64,000 nt of DNA from Rhynochetos jubatus (taxonomy: Eukaryota > Chordata > Aves > Eurypygiformes > Rhynochetidae): assembly GCA_027574665.1 (NCBI GenBank), contig CM050648.1, forward strand, positions 38,844,700-38,908,699. Reading direction: 5' to 3'. Below are positions 45,956 to 58,600 of the stretch, piece after piece. Made by a program: the position numbers and the translations under genes. Position 1 is the first letter of the stretch; each line of letters starts with the position of its first letter. Below the pieces are notes generated by a model, which was not told the origin of the DNA, made no database searches, and worked only from the letters and a program-made list of their open reading frames with translations.

Positions 45956-48628
45956 GATAAACCTTCATAAGTCTACTCTAATTTTTATCCTACATTCTCA
46001 TCCAACATTTCCTACAAGAACCTTCCTGGGGATTTATGGTTTTCTGTTTGTTTTAAAATATGTCTATACAGAATTTTGCAATTTTCTCTTGAATAGAAAA
46101 GGCCTTTATGTCTTCATTTTTAGTGATATTGGTAGTGTCCCTTCTCTCTTTGTATCACTAAGTGAGAATATGACTTTTGATTGTGAATGCCAAGGAAAAA
46201 TAAAATAATTAAATTTCAGTCCATATCCTAACATACACCCTCAGTTTATAATCCCAGATACTTAGGTGAACTAAAACCATCTTTCTGAATATTGCCAAAA
46301 CAACAGTTTAGACATCACTCTGGAGCATGATGTGCACAGATCCATTTATGAATCTTTATTATCTCTGCTAATGGGGTTTAGGGTGCCTTTGATTCTCTTA
46401 TATTGTTTTAAATCCCTTCCATTCTCTGTTTAGACTCAGCAGTGATAAACAGCCAGGGGCAATAACTGGGTATTCAGCCCTTTCATATGCCCTTCCTAAC
46501 CTGCACATGCTGCAAGCAATTTGCATGCACTGCAAATTGCAGTCAAACCAACAGGCAGGAGACGTGCAACTTCCCCAGTCCTTTCCCAACAAACAAGTAC
46601 TGTTCCTCCTTTTAGGAGAGAGAAGTCTCATGCAGTCTTTTATATTTACTGTTCTTTGTTCCGCTAAAGGTCATTTTTTTTTACACATGATTTGTTATTC
46701 CAGTCTGCATCTAGTATATTTCCTTTAGAAATGACCTATTCATAATCATAATAATGCATTTCACTTACATATCATTGTCCAATAATGGCATGCTTTGGGG
46801 TTTAACAGCACTGGTTTTTTTGCTTTCCATCCAATAACTATTGAGGTGTGTCACTATATTAAACTATAACATATACTCCTCTTTAATACCCTGTTGTTTG
46901 ACCAACTTTAGACAAACTGCATAATTATCTGATTGCCTGGACATACAAGGATGATCTCTCGAAGCCCATGCTGGCTCAGAGTGGAGTGCTGTACACTCCA
47001 GGAAATGGAATCCATAAAAAATTATTGACATATGCATGATTTCAAGATGTGATTTTAAATATTTAGATTTTCTTCTAAAAAACAACGCAATTTTTAAAGA
47101 ATTCTGGGAACTTTAACATTTGAAAAGATGTCAGGAAATTGGTCTTCACATTTTTTTCTGAAGTCGTAGGAAAGTTCCAAGGATTTAAAGATGTCTCTGT
47201 AATCACTAGTAGGATATCTAAAATACTAATTACTGTATGAGATATTTGTGTAAAATATAAGATTGTGTTGTTTTTATGATTTTCTTTCAGAAACCACTTT
47301 TTTTATTCTAATATTTCCAGAGAGGAGGAAGAAACGAAGCCATTGCTCTTGGCAGAGAAAAAAAGAAAAGTGAAGCTATTTAGAGGACACTGAGGGGGTA
47401 CTGAGAGTTGCTAAGACTCCTAGGACTTACATTTTCAGAACACATCATTTAAGCAGAAAAGAGTACCGAGGTCGGTCAGCTGGAATGAGCTGTCATTCTT
47501 ATTCTCTTTGTACCATCCGTTCAGAACAAATATTCTAAAAAGAAAAAGAAAAATTAAATCTTTTCTTCTTTTCATTCATTTTTGAAGGGGTATCAACACA
47601 TTTCACAAGATTTTTCTTTGTATATTATTGAGCTAACTGTATTATAAATTTCCTAATGAAACAGTATGCAAATTAAAAAGATATGTCTTTGTTCATCATC
47701 TCATAGGCATATTTTATCTCTAGATTTCTTTCTATCATTAATTAAATAGTTTTACCTACTGCAGACTTTTTGATGTCTAAATGTTTATGTACATGCAGCT
47801 AAAAAAATAAAAGGTTTTTTTGATAAAAAGATTTTAGGAAGAGCCCACAGGAAGAAGAGTCATTAAGAGATATTTTACAAAAGTAGCACTGGGAGCCTAG
47901 TAAGAATACATCAGCAAAAAAGAGATGCAAAATGTATTTAAACAATGAAGACAATAGGCTCTATATACTCATATGCAAGAGACACTTAAATGTTCTCTGT
48001 CCATGGTTCCCATCATATAACAGATTCTGTACAAGTCATTTCAGAATCCTCTTATTCTGCCCCAGAAGGGTGAAGAGGTTACTAAAGCAGAAAGGACTTT
48101 TCATCTGTAAAGTGTCAAGTCTTTTCCTCTCCTTGCAAGCACAAAATCCATTTGTGAAATCCCATGTTTCTTTTAAGTGGGAACTGGTTTTTGGGGTCAT
48201 CTTCTGCACTGAATAATAGCCCCTGGCATGTTAGTAATACAGCTGTCCTATAACCATCATTAACCCATTAAGACATGCATTCAGCTCTTGAGAGACTGTT
48301 TGGTCATCTCATGAAAAAGCAGGCTCTCATTTCTCTACCTTTACCAACATACAGCTCTCACTCTTGGCCATGAGTACAGCCAGGTTAAGGAAAAAATCAA
48401 GGTGAAAATCGCCTCCTGAACTGCCCTTTCCTAAGGTCACTTTTGTGCATGAAAACCATCCTTGAAGGGAATCCAAAACCAGTTCTTCCAAAGATACCAT
48501 CTGAAGGTCTGTTCCCATAATCTAATCTGAGCATGAAACTGACTAATCAACCAGTGTTGCCCATGTTTTACTTGTTTCCTCCTTCACCCTTGTGAATATA
48601 GGCATGACAAAAATATTTGACAGTAAGT
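45956..48628. other. noncoding region
   Basis: Unique AT-rich DNA with one perfect inverted repeat holding octamer words (46516-46540). A minus-strand open stretch at 48327-48518 looks mildly coding-like and is treated under findings. Confidence 0.5.
46516..46540. promoter_or_regulatory. 10-bp perfect inverted repeat with octamer words
   Basis: GCAATTTGCA and TGCAAATTGC pair perfectly around TGCAC. The left arm plus loop contains ATTTGCAT (46519-46526), the exact POU/Oct octamer in reverse, and the right arm contains TGCAAAT, so two POU-type sites face each other. Binding is inferred from the words alone. Confidence 0.4.
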
Positions 48629-48967
48629 CATGGAATCTTATAGGTTGGAAGGGACCTTAAAGACCATCTAATTTCACCTCTCCTGCCATGGGCAGGGACA
48701 CCTTCCACTAGACCAGGTTTCCCACAGCTTCATCCAAACTTGCCTTGAACACTTCCAGGGATGAGGCATCCACAACTTCTCTGGGCAACCTGTTCCAGTG
48801 CCGCACCACCCTCTCCGTGAGGAATCTCTTCCTGATATCTAATATAAATCTCCCCTCTTTCAATTTAAACTCATTACCCCTCGTAATAGGTTGTAAAAAA
48901 TCCCTTCTAAAAAATCCTTCTCCAGCTTTCCTGTAGGCCCCTTCAGGTTCTGGAAGGCTGCAATAAG
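48629..48967 (-). mobile_element. CR1 LINE 3' fragment, minus strand
   Basis: Reverse-complemented tail (CATGGAATCTTATAGGTTGG), then CTTCTCTGGGCAACCTGTTC and CTTTCCTGTAGGCCCCTTCA. The CR1 wording stops at GGCTGCAATAAGG (48955-48967). The sequence beyond joins in the same frame but is not CR1. Confidence 0.93.
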
Positions 48968-49050
48968 GTTGTCTTTGGTGACTCTCTGACGAAGCATTTC
49001 AAAGAGGCGAACAAACTGAAACTCCAGCTGTTGCTGTTGCTTGTACCACT
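48968..49050 (-). CDS. exon-like stretch joined to a CR1 copy, product unknown
   Basis: On the minus strand a strong pyrimidine tract (in 49060-49100) leads to CATCGTCCAG, a plausible 3' splice site at 49051. From 49050 the frame reads [20 protein letters not shown] and then RQRVTKDN, after which the 5' end of the truncated CR1 begins. The glutamine run and amphipathic pattern suggest a helix or coiled coil. The frame is also open upstream of the proposed splice site. No 5' splice site is evident before the CR1. It may be the remnant of an exon interrupted by CR1, a piece of RNA joined to CR1 during its insertion, or chance. I do not recognise the protein. Confidence 0.22.
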
Positions 49051-49501
49051 CTGGACGATGGATCATGTAATGAAGAAGGGGGAGAGGAAGAGTGTTAAGA
49101 GATATTAAAATACTGACACAAAATTTCTCACTATTCCTCTCTTGAGGTTTTCTGACTCAAGATATTCGAGGAAAACATACAATGGTCTCCTATTCCTACA
49201 TCTTATACAGTTTGTTGGCTCATGATAAAATACTTGCTGCAAATCCCCCGGTTTTAAGTGTGATTATAAGTGCTTTTACAGTATGATGTTTTTCTTCAAA
49301 GTCGTGATATTGTCTGCATTCCTTAATACATAGTTATGGGAGTTGGACTTGCTGTCTTCTCAATTTCCAGCATCTAAACCCCTCACAATCTCAACTATGA
49401 CATTCTTTTCTTTCATAAGAAATTTAATCAACTCCATTCCCTGGTGTTATGCATGTTACACCTGTGTGTATTTCAAAGCCTCGTCTCTTTTAGTAAGATA
49501 C

Positions 49502-49560
49502 AGAAGATATAAGCAAGATATATGTAACTAAGGTTTATAGAAGATATAAGCAAGATATAT
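49502..49560. repeat. 22-bp direct repeat, period 37
   Basis: The word beginning AGAAGATATAAGCAAGATAT occurs exactly at 49502-49523 and 49539-49560 with 15 bp between. A recent local duplication. Confidence 0.9.
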
Positions 49561-52500
49561 TCACTAGGATATAGAACCAATGTTTTGCAAATTCTGCTTC
49601 CCATTTTCATTTCCTTTACAGACTTGGGGAAAAAATTGCCCTATGTGGACTTTCACTTCTCTTACATGGCCCAGAAGAATGAGAACCATTTATATTCTTG
49701 CTTCTTGTCCTCCTCACAGTGCGGTTGGAGAATGACCTAGGCCTAGAACTATACTCCTCTACTTCCTAGAAACTTTCAGGAATGAAGAATGAGCACAGAT
49801 CTGTTATCTTTATGTGTAGCCTATTTTCCTCTCTCTGCCTTCTCTGGGGTATGTTGTCAAATCATGTGCTTCCCTCTAGGGACTTGGAAAAAGACTTTCC
49901 TGGTTTGAACTGCAGTCAAAATTTGCCGCTTTTCATATTTCTGAAGAACATATTGCCTTGACACTTGCCTTTCCCCAAATTGTCTCCTGGCTCTTACTTG
50001 GACTATTCAGCATCCTCCTCTCCTTTACATATATCTGCTGGGAAGTGCAAAATTTGTAGTCACATGTTTCCGTTTGCAAACTCTGAGTTTCTCTCTCTAC
50101 TCTTACCCACCCTATTCAGAGAAGACAGACATTTTACAAGCTTGAAGCATATTCCTGAGGCCTATTTTGAAAATAAAAATAAAGTAAAATAGTACCTTTC
50201 TTGCTACAGAAGTAGCTATCAAGGTGTCAAGACAGAATCAGCAGTGGAATACCTGCTGCTTTTTGGAGTGACTCCTTAGAAGTGACAGGATCATCTTTCA
50301 TGTCTCCGAAAGAAGACGAAGGTGAGAAGTTCGTTCCCGAAGGGAACTGCAGTTTGGTGGTGTTGGTAAGAAAAGAAAGTGTTTGAAATAATTATTTTCA
50401 TTAATAGCATAATATTTGTGCATGGAGGTATCTGAACACTAATGACTTCTTAACATAGCTATGTCTCTGATGCTTACAATGTGTTAAAAATAAACCTCTA
50501 TAAACGTGTCACTAGAAGTCATAAGAAGTCACCTAGTACATGTTCCAGAAGTAATTACAGTGCATGACATGTTTATAGACCCTTATGTGACATTGGGATC
50601 AAAAATGATGTACAAAAAAGAGATGAAGGAAGAAAGAAATATTTTGCCATCACTGACATATGATGACCATACATGAGGAAGCAAGACGTATTGTCCCACA
50701 TACTTCTCCTAAACAACAAGGACCTCATAAAAACACACTGCTTCCCCGCACCTTTGGGATAAAATATTCTACAGTTTCAAAGTCAAGAAACAAAGAAGAA
50801 ACCTCCTTATAAATTACTGAATTGCCCCAAGTAAAATTTATCTGGTCTCCATAATTCTTGAGCAACACCAAAAAAGTCAATAGAAAGTGTATGTAATGCA
50901 AAACAAACCCACAAATGCTATCTCGTCCTACAAATCTTGCTACAACTATCTTTTTGCTTTGGCTTAGGAAATATACACAGAGGTTATCTGATTTTCCTTC
51001 AGAACACATTGAGTCCACTTCAGGTTATGTCCTAAAGGATGCAAAAACCTTTCCAGCTAGCCACTCAAAGGCATTTGCTTCATTGATATTCTCTGCAAAA
51101 ACTATTATTAAAAACTATTATTTTAATTACACTATTAGTCAATCTTGTCTTGCAGAAAAGGAACAAATACCAAACAAGTCAAAATGGTTACATACTTGAA
51201 AAGGAAGAGGGGCTAAGGAGAAATAAAAATATGCACAAGAGCTAATTGGTCACAAGTCAGCAAATGTATTCATTTGCCTAATAAGGACTTTTACCCTGTA
51301 ATCTGCCTCAGCTCTGTAATGAAGGACAGAAAAAAGTCCAGAAAATAAAGTTTTCTTTGTGACAAAATCTTAGAACTTCTCATACTTACTGCCTTTATCT
51401 TGTTGGGCTTCTTGTTTTTGTATTCATTTTTCTCTGGTTTTATCCTGTATGATGAAAATCACTTAAGTTAAAAAAATTAACTAATGACAGCTGCACCTCC
51501 CAAGAAACTAGTCCCAGTCTAGAATACACTAAGACGTTCAATCCTTTACCTTGTGCTTGCTAGCTGGCAGGAATCATAATAAACTGATTTGTTCCTCTTT
51601 TCCTCACTACCTTCAAGTTGTAATGATATTTCAAACTCATAAAAATAGGAGCAGCATTCTAGCCATTACTCTACTTAATAGCAGAATAAAGTTCCCATAC
51701 TTCCGGTCAGTTCAGAAGGCTTCTTGCTTTCTGAGACAAGTTGCTCCTACTGATTCCATTGGCAGCATAGGAAGGAATTTGTTGTAGAATAATTCAGAAG
51801 ACCCATTTTTTTACAAGTAAAACCTTTCTATTTCTATCCCTCTTCAAAAGTCTTACAGATACTACATGTAGAATAATGTTTTTTCAGCACTGTGGCAAAT
51901 ACAACATACAGTTCTTCATGATAGGTAAGATTTGACACAAACATTGATGACTTCATACTCAACCTTCATCACAGGTCTCAATCCAACTGCTTACCATTTT
52001 AATGGACGCTAAGTACACTTAAAGTTGATGTGAATACTTCCAAACGCTCAAGAAAGTGAGGAGGGATCTAGTAGTAGGCTTGTACTGCTGAAAATATTGG
52101 AAGACTGAACTCATAAAGCAGAGCTCTAAACATATTTTTTTCTGTCAGCTTTTAGCACATCCGTTATTTAACAGGACTTTGAAACATTTATTTTACCATC
52201 TAAACAATTCAATAGTTTTGAAACTTTTTCAGCTTCCTTATAGAGTCTAGGTTTATCGGCTGCCTATCCGAGGCCCATTATCTATTTTAAGAGCCTAATT
52301 CGCTTAGCGTATTCTATGTGTTAGCAGATTGATGTATATTACATTTGTAATTAATTCTGAGCTGGCATAATAATAAGAAAGTCTCTCATATAAAAAAGAT
52401 AATAATTACAAGATCTTGAAGAAGGACATAAAGATCCTTTGCAACTTTTTTTAACTTCTGGACTAAAAATGCTGATACGCTTTTGTCCTATTATTACACT

Positions 52501-52789
52501 CAAATGACACTGAAAGATTTGTATTAATAAAAAAGTAAGAGATTACACAGACAGACATAATATTCCACAGCTGTAATTTAAGAATTAACCATTTATTAAA
52601 TGATACATTCCCATTCATACGTATATACATAATCAATTCATACAGATTTACTTGAAAAGAATAGTCTTTTTTAAAAAAGGTAAGTATTTTTAATTGATGG
52701 TACTTTTAAAGGCATGCAAGGTTTTAAATTAAATTACATTAAATGCTTTTGTATTTATTCTGCATTAAACCCTATTTTATTTATTGTCA

Positions 52790-53220
52790 TCTTCCCAGCA
52801 TGGTCTCATCATGGTTGAAGAGGGCTGCTAATGCTATTTATATTATGCTGCACTGTCCTCTAATTGACCTTGTTTGTGCAACGGAATGGCTGCTTTTCTA
52901 AAGCTGCCAGCCCTTTATTGCTGCATTTTGACCATGCACTAGTGGCTCTTTGTGCTGCTGTTGAGTTCAAGAATCAATACTGCATTCCCCACAGCCAATA
53001 AAGGAAGCTGACAGCGTGAATTAACTGAGTGTAGCCAGTTGCATGGAGGGCTATTGTCTTTAAGGAAAATCCGGACGATTACAAGCCTCCATTGCTCAGT
53101 GGAGATTTTAATGCAAAGCCCGAGGTTGCTGTAATTTAATTTTGGCCTGCTGCTCTGACACACTCCCCTTTGCTACTGCTTCATGGGCTCCAAGCTATTA
53201 ATGGCTGCAGACCAAAACAC
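52790..53220. promoter_or_regulatory. candidate conserved enhancer
   Basis: Repeat-free and balanced in composition. It packs TAATTGACC (52861), GCCAATAAA (near 52994), CTGACAG (53008-53014, a MEIS/TGIF-type word), GTGAATTAACTGAG and TTTTAATGCAAAG with several CpGs. The density of homeobox-type words resembles deeply conserved vertebrate enhancers in gene deserts. Conservation is inferred, not seen. Confidence 0.35.
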
Positions 53221-54957
53221 ATAGGGAGGCAAAGGCAAATAGTCACAGTCGCACAGTAGCAGCAGTTACTTCTGATTTAGCAGTAATACTTCTTTTGCAT
53301 TTACAGGAATTGACATGTTTTTTTCTTCCCAGACTCTTTCCTGTTGAATTCATACATACAAAATAAACCAAATAAAAGCAAAATATCCCAACAACAGAAC
53401 CACAAGGTGTCATGTCCTGAACTGACACCTAAAGGAAGTCTGCACATGGGGCAAAACTGGAAATCTATGCATTGATCATGGCTCTCTCCCCTCTAGTCTT
53501 GCTGAATTGTCTAATAAGGGATGCTGCTTAGCCACAGCTGCTGTAGTAGAGTGTTGCAAAGAAGTATCTGCAGAAAAGACACGTTAAGTAAATGTAAAGT
53601 TAACAGTAGGACTTCTGCTGCTAAGAGCACAAATGAAATCACTTTTTATTTAAAAAAGAGTAATGGCTTTTATTCAAGATTCTTTGATATTGAAAACTGT
53701 AGTTCCTTATGACAGGTAATATTGTTGATTCAAATGGATTCAAGCTCAGTTATTCAAAAGGACAATGTATTATATACAAACCATTTAACTCAAGCTTTTA
53801 ACTTGTTTTCTCTGTTGACAGTGGTAGGAGAGATTGTCTGGGGGGTAATCTTTTTTAAAGTAATGCCTGTAAAGTTTTATCTACTTACCAGTTCTATAAA
53901 AATCCAAAGTTCTCAATTCCTACTGCCTGCTTACCTACCTTATAAATGCCTGAGATAAAAAGCTAAAGCTAAGCTTGATTTAAAGGGTATTTCTTCAAGA
54001 GCATTGGCCATGGAAAATAATGTAAGACATACCTGGATCCCTGAAGCAGTTTTAACTACAATCAAAAATTCTACATATAATATACACTGTAATTCACAGA
54101 ACAGACTTTCCCATCGCAGCCATTAAAAATTGTATGTTCATTTTACATACAGCCTTAATTTTAGGATTCTCTAAGCCCTTTAACAATTTAAACTTAACCT
54201 TGTAGGATCTTGAAGATAGGTATTCATTCATTTCCCAGAAAGGAAAAACAAAGTTCAGGGTAAATCAAGCACATGGTCATCTAATGGGGTCATTCAGATA
54301 AGAGCAAAAGTTCCTTTCCTAAGTCACAGGCAGGCCTGGGAGTTGGTTGCTGTGCCCCAGACTCTTTTGACCACATGGCTTCTTTGCATAAGACAAGTAT
54401 AAAATACTTCACAAGAGTGCCATTTACCTTTTCTGCTATTAGCCATCTTAGCCATCTAAAAGTTAGACACCTAGTCTTCTACAGTCAGCGTAAAGTAGGA
54501 AGGCTTCAAGAGAATGAATCACCCTGTCCCAAAATAGCAGTTAGAGACAGCTGATGAACTGTGCTCAGGAGATACATACTTTTTTCCTCACTGACAATAG
54601 AGGGAGCCTGGGCAAGTAGCTAAGTTAACTTTTAGAATGCTAAAATGAAGTGAAACAAATTCCAGACTAGATTTTTACATTACACAGTGAATTACAGGGA
54701 ATGAAGTAAGTAGTCAACAGTGTGACTAGGAATTTCTTTATAGTCACTGTCATTCTGTCTGCTGGAAAGGTGTATGAACAGCACTAAACACGAACAGTGT
54801 ATGGGTACACAAGAAGAGGGCATTACACATGGCATGTTCTCTGGCAACATGTAAATGCATGCAAAAACCCAGGGAGCATTTTCCATAAGTGAAGCCAAGA
54901 GACTGGAACTTATGACTAGTCCAAAAAATAAGGCAATAATTCTCTCATTCTGGAGAT

Positions 54958-55652
54958 AGAATCATAGAATCATAGAACGGTTAGTTTTGGAAGGGACCTT
55001 GAAGATCATCTAGTTCCAACCCCCTGACATGGGCAGGGACACCTTCCACCAGACCAGGTTGCTCAAAGCCTCATCCAGCCTGGCCTGGAACACTTCCAGG
55101 GATGGGGCATCCACAGCTTCTCTGGGCAACCTGTCCCAGTGCCTCACCACCCTCTCCACAAAGAATTTCTTCCTGATATCTAATTGAAATCTCCCTGCTT
55201 TCAATTTAAACCCATTACCCCTTGTCCCCTCACTACAGGCCCTTATAAAAAGTCCCCTCCCAGGTTCTTTGTAGCCCCTTCAGGTACTGGAAGGTGCTAT
55301 AAGGTCTCCCTGGAGTCTTCTCTTCTCCAGGCTGAACAAGCCCAATTCTCTCAGCCTGTCCCCATAGCAGAGGTGCTCCAGCCCTTTGAGCATGTTTGTG
55401 GCCTCCTCTGGACTTGCTCCAACAAGTCAATATACTTCTTATGTTGAGGGCTCCATAGCTGGACACAGAACTCCAGGTGGGGTCTCACGAGAGCAGAGTA
55501 GAGGGGGAGAATCCCCTCCCCCAACCTGCTGGCCACGCTTCTCCTGATACAGCCCAGGATACGGTTGGATTTCTGGGCTGCCAGTGCACACTGCCGGCTC
55601 ATGTTCAGCTTCTCATCCACCAGTACCCACAGGTCCTTCTCCTCAGGGCTGC
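54958..55652 (-). mobile_element. CR1 LINE 3' fragment, 695 bp, minus strand
   Basis: Starts with the reverse-complemented tail, which keeps two tail units (ATAGAATCATAGAATCATAG), and runs into the end of ORF2. Minus-strand words [20 protein letters not shown] and [20 protein letters not shown] are readable, with a frameshift near 55350. It breaks off at CTTCTCCTCAGGGCTGCAGG. It is close in sequence to the copy at 43246-44794 and probably of similar age. Confidence 0.95.
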
Positions 55653-58600
55653 AGGGAGATGGGAGCCAAGAGCTGGTCTTATGATTTAGTAAATACACAC
55701 AAATGCTCAGATTAATTTCCTCTGAAACTTTATATTCAAAAGGTCTTTTACTAACTACTCCTCAACTCTTCCGTGGGTTTCACAGGAAACATGTGGCATA
55801 GCCCTTCCTCTCTGAAACCACACATGAATTTACCTTTCAAGACATCTTCCTTCATAGACTATATTTTGCACAAATTCACAGAGCAGATGCATAAGTAATC
55901 TTAAAATTTTTCCTTATGTGAAAAGTTGAAAAATTACCAACAATATAAACATCTTATACAACCATCACAAAGTAGGAAAGAAACCCAACCCAAACCAAAA
56001 GACCGTAAAAATAATTTGGAGTAACCCACAAGTAATCATTATCCATTGTACAGAAAAAATGACAAAACTGAAAATCAAAGGATCTATGGAAGAAAGTATC
56101 AATAGATGTAAGGAATAGTTAAGTACCTCTAAGGGAAAGTACCAAGGTGACAATAAATATAATGTAGGCAGACTAGCTTTCTCCTGAGGAGGAACACAAT
56201 TCTGTATGTAACATGAGCTTGACCCTGCTCCAGCCGGCAGTAATTAAGATGATCTGACTGACATCAGAAGGAGCAGATCTGGACCCTGAATGAGTTTCTA
56301 AATACTGCTGTCACCACAGCACCAGAATATTACTTAAGTTGCACACTGCAAATATTTAAATATGATGAACTCTTAGTCAAGTTCAGCACCGAGGTACCCA
56401 AATACATCTCCCTCTGACTATAAGGAGAACTACTTAAATGTATTGTTGGAGGGCAGAACATGGCACCAGTTGTTGAAAAATATCATCAGTCACAAATGAT
56501 CAAAAGTTTACCCTATTCATAGAAGATTATTTTTCCAGTCTAACTTATTAATAAACTTGAAAATGCATTTCAGACCTTGTAAAAATGTTGACAGCAAGGA
56601 AGCTTGGAATCGTTAGCAAGACCCAGTTTTCAGGTAGAAAACAAGGGCAGAGCACATCTAGCTTTCCTTTGAAAATAATATATTATTAGGATTAAAACCA
56701 GCAAATGATATGGAAGTAAGGTAAACTTAATTTGCATTCTTCAGTTCAAAAGAAATGTTGCTTTGATACCACTGTGGAATATTTACAGTACACCCATGTC
56801 CTCCTGGGAATGAATGTTTATTAAAATTCTACTTCTCTCTTCTTTTTGTTTTACTGCGTCTTTTTTCCCCCAGTCAGGTTTTCAGGAGTGAAACTATTCC
56901 AAGTGCACTTTATATATAACATTTGCTACTGAGTTACTTGCTGTGACTGAAAAGAAAGAACGAACATGGAATTAGGCAAAAGAGCGGTATTATAAACACC
57001 AGTAGCCACCACTTAAGTCTGTACATTTGTGACACGACATAGGCACCTCGCGCTCTGCCACTAGTGAGAACCGTATCAATGATTATGGTTGTGCACATTG
57101 CAGAAGGTAGAGTAATTCAAACTATGTTCATTTTTAAATCACAAGCAAATTAAAACCTATGTTGTGCAGATGTGTTAATTATCTGATACTTCTTGAATTC
57201 CTTGAAGCTAATATTATTTAATGAGGATAAAAAGATATTGTTTCTGTTATTATATTAACCTCTTTACCTGTCTTACAAATGCTGATTTGGCTTGGATATG
57301 TTAGGTACAGTACAAATATGCAAAATCAGGTCCCATCTCAGCTGCTGTGCAGTTTCACAGAATACAAATAGTACTTAATGGGAAGCTGGAAAAGAATATT
57401 GGTACATGATTACTACACACTCACAAATTTTTAAATTGTCTAGAGTACCGAGAGTCCTTGTCTATTTGTCAAGACTACATAATTTGTCTAATTTCTTAGA
57501 GTCAATGCAGCTGAGTTTTGTGAGACCTGTGGTAGGCTTTTGTTGCACCTGAGAGAAATCATTCACTCAATAAGAGGCTGTCTGGAAAAAATATTTTAAA
57601 GTTTTTTAATGTAGCTTTTAGTTGTCTGTCTTCAGAGCCCACTACCTGAACTTTGATGTTTGAGGTGGTTCTGATAACTTTATCCACATTTATAATAATA
57701 ATAATAACAACAACAACAACAACAATAACAACAACAACAACAACCTCGAATTCATTATTATTTTTATTGTTACTGTTATTATTAGATACCGAAATATTGA
57801 GATCTTCTCCCAGTCAGAAGTTAGAGCTTTGTGCCTATCAATACATAGATAAAAAAGATTTCTTGTTTAATGACCTTTCTGTCCAGGTAAATGGGAAGAA
57901 CATATTATGCGTATCAAATGGTCAATTTTCTTAAAATAATTCATAGACTGTATAAATAGGTTACTCACTTCATTCGCTACTGGAATGGATATGCAAGGTA
58001 GCCATATGGTGTGAGTTATACTTTTAGAACACTTTTTAGGAATGGAAGTGAAGAATATCTTATCACATAAAAGCTATGGAGGATTTAGGAAGGGAAAACA
58101 TGATGAACTGATTTAGAATTTGGAGGGCATATTCGGGTTAACACCTCTAATGAAAACTGCCACTTGAGCTTTAATAATCAAATGCTTCAATTTAGGTCTC
58201 ATCTAAAAGGCAGATCACACAGAGAATAGTCTGAAACTCTTTAATTGCCTTGTATAACAATACACATTTTTAAGTAAGTGAATGCATTACAGCTTTGACT
58301 TTTGTTCTGATCATTTTGTGTTACAAATAGCAGCACACCCATCGTTCTTCTCATCGGTTAGCAATTTTAATGTTGGTGCATAGGATATTCAGTCTGCATA
58401 ATTCCTTTTACTCTTAATAGGAAATGTCTGGTTCTGCCTTTATACACTGAGAAGAGAATAGAAGCAGTTGTCTTTGAACAGACTGCCTTTTCTTTTGGTA
58501 CAAAACTCTATCATCAGTGTGAATTGGCATTTGCGTCCTTAGCAAACTATGAAGGAAAAGGCATTTGAAAGAAATGTGTCTCAACGATCAGCGTCCACTT

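Larger units (their letters stand above)
49051..54957. other. noncoding region
   Basis: Unique DNA with a 22-bp direct repeat (49502-49560) and an enhancer-like patch (52790-53220), both listed separately. No gene recognised. Confidence 0.5.

Noticed and set aside
57653..57934. Threonine-rich plus-strand frame
   Set aside because: Produced by the AAT/AAC microsatellite.
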